From Variovorax sp. EL159 (GTDB lineage: Bacteria > Pseudomonadota > Gammaproteobacteria > Burkholderiales > Burkholderiaceae_C), in assembly GCF_900100965.1 (NCBI RefSeq), contig NZ_FMUJ01000001.1, positions 1,102,272-1,166,271 on the forward strand: a stretch of DNA of 64,000 bases. Reading direction: 5' to 3'. Numbering within the stretch: the stretch's first letter is position 1; every line of letters starts with the position of its first letter. Below are positions 52,956 to 63,972 of the stretch, piece after piece. The position numbers and the translations under genes were made by a program. The notes under the pieces are model-generated. The model saw only the letters and a program-made list of their open reading frames with translations, had not been told where the DNA came from and ran no database searches.

Positions 52956-53366
52956 ATGACCGATATTGCAGACATCCAGAAGCTGTTTGCCGGACTCTTT
53001 CCTGACCTGATGGGCATCCGCTTCACGGTGCTGGAGCCCGACCGCGTGGTGGCGCAGATGGAGGTGCGCAAAGACCTCTGCACCGCCGGCGGCATCCTGC
53101 ATGGTGGCGCCTCGATGGCGTTTGCGGACACGCTGGGCGCAGTCGGCACTGTCGTCAATCTGTCGGGCGGCAAGCGCACGACGACCACCGATTCGAGCAC
53201 CAAGTTCATTGCCGGCGCACGGTTGGGCAGCACGGTGACGGGCACCTGCGTGGCGCTGCATCGAGGGCGCACCACGATGGTCTGGCAGACCTCGATCACG
53301 AATGAGCAGGGCAAGCTCTGCGCCGTCGTCACGCAGACGCAACTGGTGCTCGATCCGGCCACTTGA
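52956..53366 (+). CDS. PaaI-type hotdog-fold thioesterase
   Basis: A 136-aa hotdog thioesterase. GGILHGGASMAFADTLGAVGT is the family motif, with the catalytic Asp in FADTLG. VVTQTQLVL is the last strand. It probably hydrolyses aryl- or acyl-CoA esters, as PaaI does in phenylacetate catabolism, but the pathway is not linked here. AAGGAGA sits 5 bases before ATG 52956. It is divergent from the antiporter and convergent with a cytochrome-like gene. Confidence 0.92.
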   Translation: MTDIADIQKLFAGLFPDLMGIRFTVLEPDRVVAQMEVRKDLCTAGGILHGGASMAFADTLGAVGTVVNLSGGKRTTTTDSSTKFIAGARLGSTVTGTCVALHRGRTTMVWQTSITNEQGKLCAVVTQTQLVLDPAT

Positions 53367-53393
53367 TCTCTTGAGCGGACGGGTGAGCGATGG

Positions 53394-55133
53394 TCAGGAG
53401 TGGCCGTCCACCCGCATCTGGAAAAGGAAGTAGGGCGGAATGCAGGCGCCACGCCCTTCGGGTTGGCCTTCGGCCTGCGCGCAGATGTAGTCGTCGCGGC
53501 AGGGCTGCTGTGCCGAGCAACTGCGCAGGTTGCCGGGGCGCGTGTGTCTGGCGAGGCATTCACCGAAAGGCTTGTTCGCGGCCAGGCACTGGTTGAAATC
53601 GCTGAGGATCGCGATGCCGCCGCAGGTGCCGTTCTTGTCGAGCGGATTGCAAGGGCCCGAGCACATGCCACCGGGAAAGCCGACAGAGGTGGTTTCGCAC
53701 ACCGAGGCGGTGCCTTCGCAGGCGATGCGTGGCAGCTTCTCGGCACGGTCCAGCCACGGGTTGGCGGAGCGCGTGATGCGGCTGGGCTCGCAGCTTGCAC
53801 CGACCGTGGCTGTTGCACTGCTCGTCATGGCGGTCACGTCATCCGGCTCGGCCAGCGGGCGAAACGGATCGGGCCGTGGCGTCGTCAGCGCGGCGCGCAC
53901 GTAGGTGGCGCGCCGTGCCAGTTCGTCCTGCATGTGCGGCGAATGCGGCAAGGCGAGCGCATTGCCCACCGTGAAAGTGCGCGAGGCGCCGCGCCGGTCC
54001 ACACCCAGCAAATGAAAGCCCGCGACCGCGCGGCTCTGGTGGCAGCCTGCGCAGCTCAGGTCGTCGAGGCGGCGCAGCACGGCCTGCGGTGATTGCAATG
54101 TGCGACTGTCGGGCATGGCCTGCCATTCGCTGGCCGCGAAGAGCTGTGCAAAGGGCCGGTTCGCCAGCCGCTCCTGTCCGCGCGGTGCCACCGACACGGC
54201 TTCGGTCGCGAGAAATTTCTCGGGGATCTGCAGCGTGGCTTCGTCCAGAGCGCGCAGGTTGGCGGGCTGCTGCAACCATTGCTGCAATTCCTTGCGCAAA
54301 GGGGCATTGGCCTTCAGGCGCGCAACGTCGGGCGTGTTCTCCAGCGGACCTACATCGAAGCGCCGTGTACCCGCGTTCCAGCGGAAGGCGCGCAGCATGT
54401 ATTCGGCATGGCCGCCGAGATCGGGCCGCACGGCGGAAGGCCAACGGACGCTTTGCAGGTTGGTGGTGATCTGTGCGATGCGGGCGTGTGCCAGGCGCTG
54501 CGGCGCGAGCGGGCCGTCGGCGGACACCAGCCAGCGGCCGAGTGCTTCATCGTCGTTCGCAGCCATAGCCTGCGGCGGTTGCCAGCGTCGCGCGCTGCTG
54601 GCGCAACTGCCGTCGGCATCGGGCGCGTCACCACGCAGCTCGACGTTGACTGTCATCGGCAGGCGCGACTGCATGGCAGCCGTGCGGTAGGCCAGTCGGT
54701 ACACCAGCCGCGTCTCGCCGCATGCGCCGCTTTGAAAGGGCCGCCGGTCCATGCGGTTGGCCACGCCGACCAGTTCGAAAAAAACATCGGGGCTCGTCAG
54801 CCAGCGTGCGTCGAACAGCCGGTGCGGATAGCGCGAGACGCCGACGCCCGCCTGCTTGTCGCGCCGCTGGATGCCGGCAATGCTCTCGCGCAACGGATCG
54901 ACGATGGACGACCACGACGGCGAACCCATCAGTGCCTGGTTGGTCGCGATGCCATCCTTGGAGGCAGTGGCGCCACCGACCCAGTGGGCGAAATCGGCAC
55001 CAGATTTTTCGGCCGCCTGCAAGGCAACGGGCGAGGTGACAAGAAGGATCGGATCGGCCGCGTGTGCGACGGGCGCGGCGAGGGCGAATGCCAGGGCAAG
55101 GATCGCCGGGAGGCTGTGTTTGAAGAGCGACAC
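53394..55133 (-). CDS. Exported heme c-like protein with a cysteine-rich C-terminus
   Basis: A 579-aa protein with a signal peptide (LPAILALAFALAAPVAHA, cut near residue 25). The first ~380 residues have no recognised domain but include repeated Arg/Pro segments and GACGETRLVYRL. A single CAGCH motif, near residue 385, would bind one heme c. The last ~140 residues carry at least 12 cysteines (e.g. CSGPCNPLDKNGTCGG and CSAQQPCRDDYIC), spaced like disulfide-rich folds. Possibly a secreted redox or surface protein. The GTG start at 55133 is inferred from the signal peptide. It is divergent from the lone receiver gene. Confidence 0.75.
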   Translation of the reverse strand: MSLFKHSLPAILALAFALAAPVAHAADPILLVTSPVALQAAEKSGADFAHWVGGATASKDGIATNQALMGSPSWSSIVDPLRESIAGIQRRDKQAGVGVSRYPHRLFDARWLTSPDVFFELVGVANRMDRRPFQSGACGETRLVYRLAYRTAAMQSRLPMTVNVELRGDAPDADGSCASSARRWQPPQAMAANDDEALGRWLVSADGPLAPQRLAHARIAQITTNLQSVRWPSAVRPDLGGHAEYMLRAFRWNAGTRRFDVGPLENTPDVARLKANAPLRKELQQWLQQPANLRALDEATLQIPEKFLATEAVSVAPRGQERLANRPFAQLFAASEWQAMPDSRTLQSPQAVLRRLDDLSCAGCHQSRAVAGFHLLGVDRRGASRTFTVGNALALPHSPHMQDELARRATYVRAALTTPRPDPFRPLAEPDDVTAMTSSATATVGASCEPSRITRSANPWLDRAEKLPRIACEGTASVCETTSVGFPGGMCSGPCNPLDKNGTCGGIAILSDFNQCLAANKPFGECLARHTRPGNLRSCSAQQPCRDDYICAQAEGQPEGRGACIPPYFLFQMRVDGHS

Positions 55134-55246
55134 GCGGACGATTGTGCCGCGATGAACTCGCCAATCGACCCACCGATCGGCGATCGGGCAGAGGCGTTCC
55201 GCCTTGCCCCGGCACGCCGGCGCTTTGTCTGGAAAAATGCATTTCA

Positions 55247-55636
55247 ATGACAACCGAACCGCCTCCATCGCCAGAACGGCAATCGCAAAAGCTCCGGGTC
55301 CTGCTCGTGGAGGACGATGCCGACACGCTCGCCACGACGCTGAAACTGCTCGAGGCCCTGGGCCATTGGGCCACCGGCGTAGCGAGCGCCGAGGCCGCGA
55401 TCTCGCGCTTTTTCGACGGTGCGTTCGATGTGGTGATGGTCGACATCGGCCTGCCCGCGCTGTCGGGCCACGACTTCGCGGAGAAGCTGCTGAGCGAGCA
55501 CAACGTGCCGGTGATCTTCGTGACAGGGCAGCCGAAGCCCGGCACCGCGATGCGCGGAACGACATGGCTGCGCAAGCCCTACACGGTCGATCAGTTGATG
55601 GATGTGCTCGACCACGCGATGGCGCCGCAGGCATAG
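55247..55636 (+). CDS. Single-domain response regulator receiver
   Basis: A 129-aa CheY-type receiver without an output domain. LLVEDDADTLATTLKLL carries the acidic pair, MVDIGLPALSGHD the phospho-acceptor Asp, VIFVTGQ the conserved Thr-type position, and WLRKPY the Lys. An N-terminal Pro-rich tail precedes the domain. No kinase is adjacent, so its partner is unknown. It lies upstream of the acetoacetate-decarboxylase-like gene on the same strand (75 bases apart). Confidence 0.92.
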   Translation: MTTEPPPSPERQSQKLRVLLVEDDADTLATTLKLLEALGHWATGVASAEAAISRFFDGAFDVVMVDIGLPALSGHDFAEKLLSEHNVPVIFVTGQPKPGTAMRGTTWLRKPYTVDQLMDVLDHAMAPQA

Positions 55637-55710
55637 CGGGATCACTGGCGTACAAGACGGGCCCGGACGGCGGGCCTATCGTGCGGCGGTCTTGTACTTG
55701 CGAGCACCCC

Positions 55711-56508
55711 ATGCCGTCCTTCTCTTCTTCCTCTTCTTCTTTCACGCCGCCTTTCACTTCGTCCGGCCGCAGCGCACTCGTGCAGGCGCCGCCCTGGCAC
55801 TACGCCGGCTGGCTCGTCAACGTCGCCTTCGCATTCGATGCTGCGCGCGGCAGTTTGCTGGTTCCCGCAGAGGCGGGCCGGCCGACCGGACGTGGCTGTA
55901 TTCACTTCGCGGACTGGCAGTCCTGCGGCAACGACGGACGCGAACTGCTCGACCCGGTCTACGCGCAGTACCGCGAGACCATCGTGGTGCTCGAAGTCGA
56001 GGCGGAGCAGGGCGCGGGCACGCGCTTCTTCTGCCCGCTGATCTACGTCGATCAAGACATCTCGCTGCTGCGCGGCTGGCTGCAGGGCTGGCCCAAGAAG
56101 ATCGGCCAGACCTGGGTGACGCGCAGCCTGCCGCTCGCGCATCCCGCGGCAGCGCCTGCGGCAGCGGGGAGCCGGCTCGGCGCGAGCCTCAGCGTGAAGG
56201 AGCGGCGGCTGGTCGATGCGACGGTCGTGCTGTCGGGCGAGAAGGCCGAGCGCCTGGGCTTCCTGGCCGCACCGACCATCGGCGCCATCGGCTGGCCCGA
56301 CCTGACGCAGCCTCATGTTCCGGCAGCGCCGCGCTATCTGCGCGCCGACATCGTGGACCGTGTCGAGTCGGGCTGGACGGGCGGTAGCGCGACGCTGCAG
56401 TTTCACGATCACCCCGTCGAGGAACTGGCCTTGCTTGGCGAAGTGCAGGCCACGCAGGCCAGCGCGGGCTGGATGGGCCTGACCGTTCGCGGCGCGCTTG
56501 CCGCTTGA
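55711..56508 (+). CDS. Acetoacetate decarboxylase-family protein
   Basis: A 265-aa protein of the acetoacetate decarboxylase fold. The pair of lysines GWPKKIG (Lys129-Lys130) matches the position of the Schiff-base Lys and its neighbour, and a conserved Glu appears in YRETIVVLEV. The N-terminus is a run of serines (residues 4-10) from a TTC-rich repeat in DNA. Many relatives act on other small acids, so the reaction is only family-level. The gene is after the lone receiver and its stop lies 40 bases before an AraC-type gene on the same strand. Confidence 0.85.
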   Translation: MPSFSSSSSSFTPPFTSSGRSALVQAPPWHYAGWLVNVAFAFDAARGSLLVPAEAGRPTGRGCIHFADWQSCGNDGRELLDPVYAQYRETIVVLEVEAEQGAGTRFFCPLIYVDQDISLLRGWLQGWPKKIGQTWVTRSLPLAHPAAAPAAAGSRLGASLSVKERRLVDATVVLSGEKAERLGFLAAPTIGAIGWPDLTQPHVPAAPRYLRADIVDRVESGWTGGSATLQFHDHPVEELALLGEVQATQASAGWMGLTVRGALAA

Positions 56509-56548
56509 TACCGCCGATGCCGATGCCGATGCCGCTACGCTCGGCGGG

Positions 56549-57367
56549 ATGAATCCATCCGCCATCGCTTCCTCGCACGTCATCGGCCTGCCGATGGAAG
56601 GCGGCGCGCAGATCGAGGCGATGTTCTCGGCCGACCCCAAGGCGCGCTTCGAGCTGCACTGGCATGCGGAGTGGAGCGTGGGCGCCATCCTTGAAGGCCA
56701 CTGCGAGTTCACCTGCGGCGGCGAGCGGCTGGTGGCGCACGCGGGCGATCTGGTCGTGATGGCGCCCTTCGCGTTGCACACGGCTGGCGTCAGCCCGCAA
56801 GGCTTTCGCATGGTGATGCTGTATGTGCCGCATGCCTGGGTCGGCGCGCGCCTTGGCTGGCCATCGGGGCAGCGCGGTGTCGTGCATCGCGGAGTCTGGC
56901 AGGACAAGGCCGCGGCCGATGCGCTGGGCGATGCGGCGCTGTCGCACGACGGCGAGCAGGTTGGCCGCCTGCTGGAGCACATCCTTCGCGCCTGCACCGG
57001 CAGCGAACTGACGGCCATCGAGCGGCAGGTGGGCGATGCCCGTTTCGAGGCGATCTGCAACGCGCTCGAGCTGGAAGACGCCTGTCGCATCGACCCCGGC
57101 GCGCTGGCGCAGCGGCTGGGCGTGTCGCGCGAGCACTTTCATCGCTTGTTTCGCGTGGCGGTCGGCATGACGCCGGCCCACTATGCGCGGCTCGCGCGCA
57201 TCGGCCGGGCCAAGGTATTGCTGCGCGATGGCTGTGCGCAGGCCGACGTGGCGGCGCAGTGCGGCTTCAGCGACCAGGCGCATTTCTCGCGGTGGTTTCG
57301 CCGCTGCTTCGGCGTGACGCCGGGCAACTACATGGCCGACCGGCAGCGGGTGACAAGGGCTGCGTGA
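56549..57367 (+). CDS. AraC-family transcriptional regulator
   Basis: A 272-aa regulator: an N-terminal cupin-type sensing domain with HWHAEWSVGAILEGHCEF and a C-terminal AraC HTH (about 170-265) with GVSREHFHRLFRVAVGMTPAHY and CGFSDQAHFSRWFRRCFGVTPGNY, both typical helices. ATG 56549 follows GGCGGG; a TTG at 56498 extends into the previous gene. It probably regulates the preceding decarboxylase-like gene, as these AraC genes often do. Confidence 0.92.
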   Translation: MNPSAIASSHVIGLPMEGGAQIEAMFSADPKARFELHWHAEWSVGAILEGHCEFTCGGERLVAHAGDLVVMAPFALHTAGVSPQGFRMVMLYVPHAWVGARLGWPSGQRGVVHRGVWQDKAAADALGDAALSHDGEQVGRLLEHILRACTGSELTAIERQVGDARFEAICNALELEDACRIDPGALAQRLGVSREHFHRLFRVAVGMTPAHYARLARIGRAKVLLRDGCAQADVAAQCGFSDQAHFSRWFRRCFGVTPGNYMADRQRVTRAA

Positions 57368-57391
57368 GAAAATCCGGGCCTTGCGCGCCCG

Positions 57392-58402
57392 ATGTCCGGG
57401 CCGAAGCCCACGACAGGATCACGCGTTTTGGAAGAGAAGGTCATCTCCGTTGCCCCCATGATGGATTGGACCGACCGTCATTGCCGGTTTCTGCATCGCC
57501 TGCTGTCTCGGCACGCGCTGCTCTATACCGAGATGGTGACGACCGGTGCGCTGATCCATGGCGACGTGCCGCGCCATCTTCGCTTTCATGCCGAAGAGCA
57601 CCCCGTGGCGTTGCAGCTCGGCGGCAGCGAGCCGGCCGACCTGGCACATTGCGCCAAGCTCGGGGCGGAGTGGGGCTACGACGAGATCAACCTCAACTGC
57701 GGCTGCCCCAGCGAGCGCGTGCAGCGCGGTGCCTTCGGCGCCTGCCTGATGAACGAGCCGCAGCTCGTGGCCGATTGCGTGAAGGCCATGGTCGACGTGA
57801 CGGACGTGCCCATCACGGTCAAGCACCGCATCGGCATCGACAAGATCGAAAGCTACGAGTTCGTGCGCGACTTCGTCGGCACGGTCAGCGAGGCGGGTTG
57901 CAACACCTTCATCGTCCACGCGCGCAATGCGTGGCTGCAGGGCCTGAGCCCTAAGCAGAACCGCGAGATTCCGCCGCTGCGCTATGCGCTGGTTCATCGG
58001 CTGAAGCACGACTTTCCGGCGCTGAAGTTTTCGATCAATGGCGGCATCACCGTCAACGAACAGGTGCACGAGCACCTGCGGCTGCTCGATGGCGTGATGG
58101 TCGGGCGCGAGGCGTATCACAACCCCTGGTGGCTGGCGGAGTGGGACGCCGAGTTCTTCGGCGCCGCGCCGCAGTCGCTCACGCGCGAAGAGGTCGAGTC
58201 GCTGATGTGCGACTACATGGTGCGCGATGCCGCCGAGTACGGCACCAACTGGTGGTCGATCGCGCGCCACATGCTGGGCCTGCGCAATGGCCTCCCGGGC
58301 GCACGCCGCTGGCGCCAGGTCTGGAGCGACCATCGCCTGAAGACGCGCCCACCGCACGAGGTGATGGCGCTCGCGCACGAGCCGTTCGCACAGGCTGCCT
58401 GA
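57392..58402 (+). CDS. dusA: tRNA-dihydrouridine(20/20a) synthase DusA
   Basis: A 336-aa FMN enzyme that reduces uridine 20 (and 20a) in the D-loop of tRNA. The opening VAPMMDWTDRHCRFLHRLLS is diagnostic for DusA. NLNCGCPSERVQRGAFGACLM contains the catalytic Cys, ITVKHRIGID the FMN-interacting Lys and NGGITV the phosphate-binding loop. The ATG at 57392 has no clear ribosome site; a TTG codon (residue 13) is an alternative. It is followed by a hairpin terminator. Confidence 0.95.
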   Translation: MSGPKPTTGSRVLEEKVISVAPMMDWTDRHCRFLHRLLSRHALLYTEMVTTGALIHGDVPRHLRFHAEEHPVALQLGGSEPADLAHCAKLGAEWGYDEINLNCGCPSERVQRGAFGACLMNEPQLVADCVKAMVDVTDVPITVKHRIGIDKIESYEFVRDFVGTVSEAGCNTFIVHARNAWLQGLSPKQNREIPPLRYALVHRLKHDFPALKFSINGGITVNEQVHEHLRLLDGVMVGREAYHNPWWLAEWDAEFFGAAPQSLTREEVESLMCDYMVRDAAEYGTNWWSIARHMLGLRNGLPGARRWRQVWSDHRLKTRPPHEVMALAHEPFAQAA

Positions 58403-58408
58403 GCGCGT

Positions 58409-58424
58409 ACCCGCACGCGCGGGT
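58409..58424 (+). terminator. Rho-independent-type terminator after dusA
   Basis: ACCCGC (58409-58414) and GCGGGT (58419-58424) form a perfect 6-base stem with the loop ACGC, followed by GGTTCCTTCTTTTG. It lies 7 bases past the dusA stop, as expected for its terminator. Confidence 0.7.
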
Positions 58425-58454
58425 GGTTCCTTCTTTTGTCATATGTCCAAAGGG

Positions 58455-58470
58455 CACGCAGGCCTGCGTG
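58455..58470. promoter_or_regulatory. 16-base perfect palindrome upstream of the IclR gene
   Basis: CACGCAGGCCTGCGTG reads the same on both strands. It is located between dusA and the IclR gene, about 170 bases before the IclR start. It could be a regulator site or simply a hairpin in the dusA 3' region. Confidence 0.35.
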
Positions 58471-58546
58471 TCCCGCTCGTTTGCACCCTTCGCGAAGGGC
58501 TTCAGCAGCCTCTTCGGCGGGTATCTCGCGCTCTTTTAATAGAACG

Positions 58547-58560
58547 ATGTTTTGAAACAT
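58547..58560. promoter_or_regulatory. Candidate IclR operator
   Basis: ATGTTT and AAACAT flank TG as a perfect 6-base inverted repeat, 81 bases upstream of the IclR ATG at 58642 in an AT-rich stretch. IclR-type operators are often A/T-rich dyads of this size, so autoregulation is plausible. Confidence 0.45.
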
Positions 58561-58641
58561 TGCAACAACAAGTGTGACTGTTGGGCCACTTTTTGCTGAA
58601 GAATAAAGAGCGTCAGGGAAACATAAAAAAAGGTTCTGCAT

Positions 58642-59427
58642 ATGAGCGAAGCTGTTGGCAGCAAAGAGGAAGTGAGCGCGCTGGCACGCGGCTTGGCACT
58701 ACTCAAGGTGATCGGCATGGCCGGGGCCTCCATGGGCAATCGGGAACTGGCCGACACGACGGGCATTCCCAAGGCCACCGTGTCGCGCCTCACGGCGACA
58801 CTGGTCGGCGCGGGCTACCTGCGCCAGTCGCAAGACAGCGAGCGTTTCAGCCTGGGGCCGGCATTGCTCGACATGAGCAGCCGGTACCTGCGGCATTTCG
58901 ACTTGCGGACGGTGGCCCGTCCGTATCTGGTGGAACTGGCCGAATTCGCGGGGGCCAGCGTGCACATCGGCGTGCGCGACGAGCTGGACGTGCTCGTGAT
59001 CGATTCGCTGCGGCCGCGCCTGGCCGTCATCAGTTCGCGCATCGAGGTCGGCACGCGGCTGGCCATCGCCACCTCGGCCGGTGGCCGCGCCTACCTCGCG
59101 GCATTGCCTGCCGCCGAGCAGGCGGCGCTGCTGGAAGACATCCGCCTCGAAAGCGGCGAGAACTGGCCGGTGATGCAGCCACGGCTGATGGCCGGGCTCG
59201 AGGAGTACGCCCGCGAGGGCTACTGCAGCTCGTTCGGCGAATGGCACCCGCACATCCACGCCCTGGGCTTTGCCCTGGAGGGACCGCGCGGCGAACGCTA
59301 TGCGGTGAGCTGCGCCGGCCCGGCCTACCTGCTGCCGCGGGAGATGATGCTGACGCGCGTGGCGCCCCGCCTGCTGGTCACGGCGCAACGCATCGCGGCC
59401 GAGACGGGGACGGCCCGTACAGGCTGA
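58642..59427 (+). CDS. IclR-family transcriptional regulator
   Basis: A 261-aa regulator with the N-terminal winged HTH (SALARGLALLKVIGMAGASMGNRELADTTGIPKATVSRLTATLVGAGYL) and the C-terminal GAF-like effector domain, which starts near 85 and includes VHIGVRDELDVLVIDSL and LAIATSAGGRAYLAAL. It would respond to an aromatic or small organic acid. AAGG precedes ATG 58642. It is convergent with the GntR gene, only 18 bases apart. Confidence 0.93.
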   Translation: MSEAVGSKEEVSALARGLALLKVIGMAGASMGNRELADTTGIPKATVSRLTATLVGAGYLRQSQDSERFSLGPALLDMSSRYLRHFDLRTVARPYLVELAEFAGASVHIGVRDELDVLVIDSLRPRLAVISSRIEVGTRLAIATSAGGRAYLAALPAAEQAALLEDIRLESGENWPVMQPRLMAGLEEYAREGYCSSFGEWHPHIHALGFALEGPRGERYAVSCAGPAYLLPREMMLTRVAPRLLVTAQRIAAETGTARTG

Positions 59428-59445
59428 GCGGCTGGGTGAGTGCGC

Positions 59446-60093
59446 TCAGGTGGCGGCTTCCAGGCCGTTCCTGAAGTGCTCGCGCATGCGCGCCATGGCC
59501 GTGGCGGCGTCGCGTGTCTCGATGGCGGCCATCACGGAACGGTGTTCCGCCAGCGATTCGGCGATGCGGCCGGCCTTGAGCAGCGAGTTGTGGCGATTGA
59601 GCTTCATCACCTTGCGCAGGTCGGCCACCATCTGGTCGCGCCACTTGTTGTCGGCGATGGCCAGCAGCCGCATGTGAAAACGCTCGTTGAGCGCAAAGAA
59701 ATGCTCGCGGTCTTCCTTGCCGGGGGCTGCGGCCGCTTCGAGCTCGGCATGCAGCGCCTTCAGTTCCGCGCGCTGGGCCTCGGTGGCACGCTCGGCCACC
59801 ACGCCGGCCGCGTCGCTCTCCAGCAGCGAGAGCAGGTGGTAGACGTCGGCCAGATCCTGCTCGGACACCTCGGTCACATAGGCGCCGCGGCGCACCTTCA
59901 TCGTCACCAGGCCTTCGGCCGCCAGCACCTTCAGCGCTTCGCGCAGGGGGGTTCGGCTGATGCCGTATTCCTCGGCGAGCTTGAGTTCGTCGATCCAGCT
60001 GCCGGGCTCCAGCTCGCGGCGGAAGATCCGCTGGCGCAGCAGCTCGGCCACCTCTTCATAGAGGGCGCGGGGGGTGAGGGTGACTGCGGACAT
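59446..60093 (-). CDS. GntR-family (FadR-type) transcriptional regulator
   Basis: A 215-aa FCD-type GntR protein. The winged HTH is at residues 8-70 (YEEVAELLRQRIFRRELEPGSWIDELKLAEEYGISRTPLREALKVLAAEGLV), followed by the all-helical FCD ligand domain, with LLESDAAGVVAERATEAQRAEL and ERFHMRLLAIADNKWRDQ carrying His residues for metal binding. It diverges from the methylmalonyl-CoA mutase gene with 125 bases between starts, so it probably represses that propionate-type operon. Confidence 0.93.
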   Translation of the reverse strand: MSAVTLTPRALYEEVAELLRQRIFRRELEPGSWIDELKLAEEYGISRTPLREALKVLAAEGLVTMKVRRGAYVTEVSEQDLADVYHLLSLLESDAAGVVAERATEAQRAELKALHAELEAAAAPGKEDREHFFALNERFHMRLLAIADNKWRDQMVADLRKVMKLNRHNSLLKAGRIAESLAEHRSVMAAIETRDAATAMARMREHFRNGLEAAT

Positions 60094-60218
60094 GGGCCGG
60101 ACTGTACTTCAAAAAAGGCGTTTGAATTAATAATTATGGATCGGTTAGACTCGCGGCCGGCTTGCAAATCCGTGCAAGCGAATTGGCGAACACCAGAGAC
60201 ACTGCAAAGCGGCCCCTC

Positions 60219-62381
<2,163 letters not shown>

Positions 62382-62395
62382 AGAAAAGCACCGAC

Positions 62396-62869
62396 GTGAG
62401 CGATCTCTTGTCGCGGCTGTCGCTGCAGCCGGTGGATTCCGGCGATTTCGAGGACATGCTGGCCGTGCGCATCGATGCGATGCGCCCGAGCCTGGAGCGC
62501 GTCGGCCGCTTCGACCTCACGCGCTCGCGTGAACGCCTGTCGGCTGGTTTCGTGGTGCCGTACATGCACCACATCGTGCTCGACGACGAGCAGCGCGTCG
62601 GCTTCATCACGCTCAAGCCCGAGGACGCGGATGCGCTGCGCCTCGACCATCTGTACCTGCGCACCGGCTTCCAGGGGCGCGGCATCGGCGAATGGGCAAT
62701 GCGCTGGGCCAAGGCGCAGGCGCGCGAGAAACAGCTCGACATCAAGCTCACCGCGCTCGTGCGCAGCGACGCCAACCGCTTCTATCTGCGCCACGGCTTC
62801 GTGCTCGAAGGCGAAGAGGGCGTGGACCTGCACTACCGCTGGCGCGTGGCGTCGGAGGCCGCGTGCTGA
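62396..62869 (+). CDS. GNAT acetyltransferase inside the mutase operon
   Basis: A 157-aa GNAT protein. [31 protein letters not shown] contains motif A (Q-G-R-G-I-G), and [15 protein letters not shown] matches motif B. The GTG start at 62396 lies 14 bases past the mutase stop, and its end overlaps the MeaB start by 7 bases, so it is cotranslated. It may acetylate an enzyme of the pathway or a small acyl acceptor; this is inference from position. Confidence 0.9.
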   Translation: MSDLLSRLSLQPVDSGDFEDMLAVRIDAMRPSLERVGRFDLTRSRERLSAGFVVPYMHHIVLDDEQRVGFITLKPEDADALRLDHLYLRTGFQGRGIGEWAMRWAKAQAREKQLDIKLTALVRSDANRFYLRHGFVLEGEEGVDLHYRWRVASEAAC

Positions 62870-63912
62870 ACAGCGTCGACGCGCTCGAACGCGCGGTCGC
62901 CGATGCGCCCGGCATGGCACAGCGCCGCGCCATCGCCAAGGCGATCACGCTGCTCGAATCGACCCGCGCCGACCACCGTGCACAGGCCGACGAACTGCTG
63001 ACGGCGCTGCTGCCGCGCACCGGCCAGTCGTTTCGGCTCGGCATCTCGGGCGTGCCGGGCGTCGGCAAGTCGACCTTCATCGAAACGCTGGGCCTGCTGC
63101 TGATCGACAAGGGGCATCGCGTGGCGGTGCTCACCATCGACCCGTCGTCCACCGTCTCGGGCGGCTCCATCCTGGGCGACAAGACGCGCATGGAGCGGCT
63201 CTCGGTGCACGAGCGCGCCTACATCCGCCCCAGCCCGTCGAGCGGCACGCTCGGCGGCGTGGCCGAGAAGACGCGCGAAGCCATGCTGGTGTGCGAGGCC
63301 GCCGGCTACGACATCGTGATCGTCGAGACGGTCGGCGTGGGCCAGAGCGAGACCGCCGTGGCCGGCATGACCGACATGTTCGTGCTGATGCAGCTGCCCA
63401 ACGCCGGCGACGACCTGCAGGCGATCAAGAAGGGCGTGATGGAACTGGCCGACCTCGTGGTCATCAACAAGGCCGACATCGACAAGGACGCCGCCACGCG
63501 CGCACAGGCGCAGATCACCTCGGCGCTGCGGCTTTTCGGCCACCAGGGCAACCCCGACCACGCGCATGCCGTGCACGACGCGCACAGCGGCGTCGAGGTG
63601 CGCTTCTGGCTGCCCAAGGTGCTGCAGCTCAGCGCACTGGCGGGTACCGGCGTCGACGCATTCTGGGAGGCCGTGCTGCAGTTCAGGCAACTGCAGACGG
63701 CCAACGGCAAGCTCGCGCAGCGCCGCGAGAAGCAGGCGACCGCGTGGATGTGGGAGCGCATCGACGCAGGGCTCAAGCAGGCGTTCAGGCAGCACGCGCA
63801 GGTGCGCGAGCTGCTGCCCCAGCTCACGCAACAAGTGGCGCAAGGAACGCTGCCGGCCTCTACGGCGGCGCGCAGCCTGCTCGCCGCGGCGGCCATCACC
63901 GCCAGGCCGTGA
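62863..63912 (+). CDS. meaB: Methylmalonyl-CoA mutase-associated GTPase MeaB
   Basis: A 349-aa G3E-type GTPase and chaperone that protects methylmalonyl-CoA mutase from inactivation and helps load its B12 cofactor. The P-loop is GVPGVGKST at residues about 62-70; [18 protein letters not shown] is the conserved Mg/switch region, and ETVGVGQSE a Walker B-type block, with NKAD for guanine recognition. The GTG start overlaps the GNAT stop by 7 bases and is preceded by GGAGG. The gene is in the mutase operon. Confidence 0.95.
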   Translation: MLNSVDALERAVADAPGMAQRRAIAKAITLLESTRADHRAQADELLTALLPRTGQSFRLGISGVPGVGKSTFIETLGLLLIDKGHRVAVLTIDPSSTVSGGSILGDKTRMERLSVHERAYIRPSPSSGTLGGVAEKTREAMLVCEAAGYDIVIVETVGVGQSETAVAGMTDMFVLMQLPNAGDDLQAIKKGVMELADLVVINKADIDKDAATRAQAQITSALRLFGHQGNPDHAHAVHDAHSGVEVRFWLPKVLQLSALAGTGVDAFWEAVLQFRQLQTANGKLAQRREKQATAWMWERIDAGLKQAFRQHAQVRELLPQLTQQVAQGTLPASTAARSLLAAAAITARP

Positions 63913-63972
63913 GGCCACAAGAAACACAAGACCAAGCATCGCAATTCAGGAACACAGCTTCGGAACCACACC

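Noticed and set aside
55723..55745. TTC-rich simple repeat as a phase-variation tract
   Set aside because: It is imperfect and encodes a serine run in frame; too irregular for typical slippage control.
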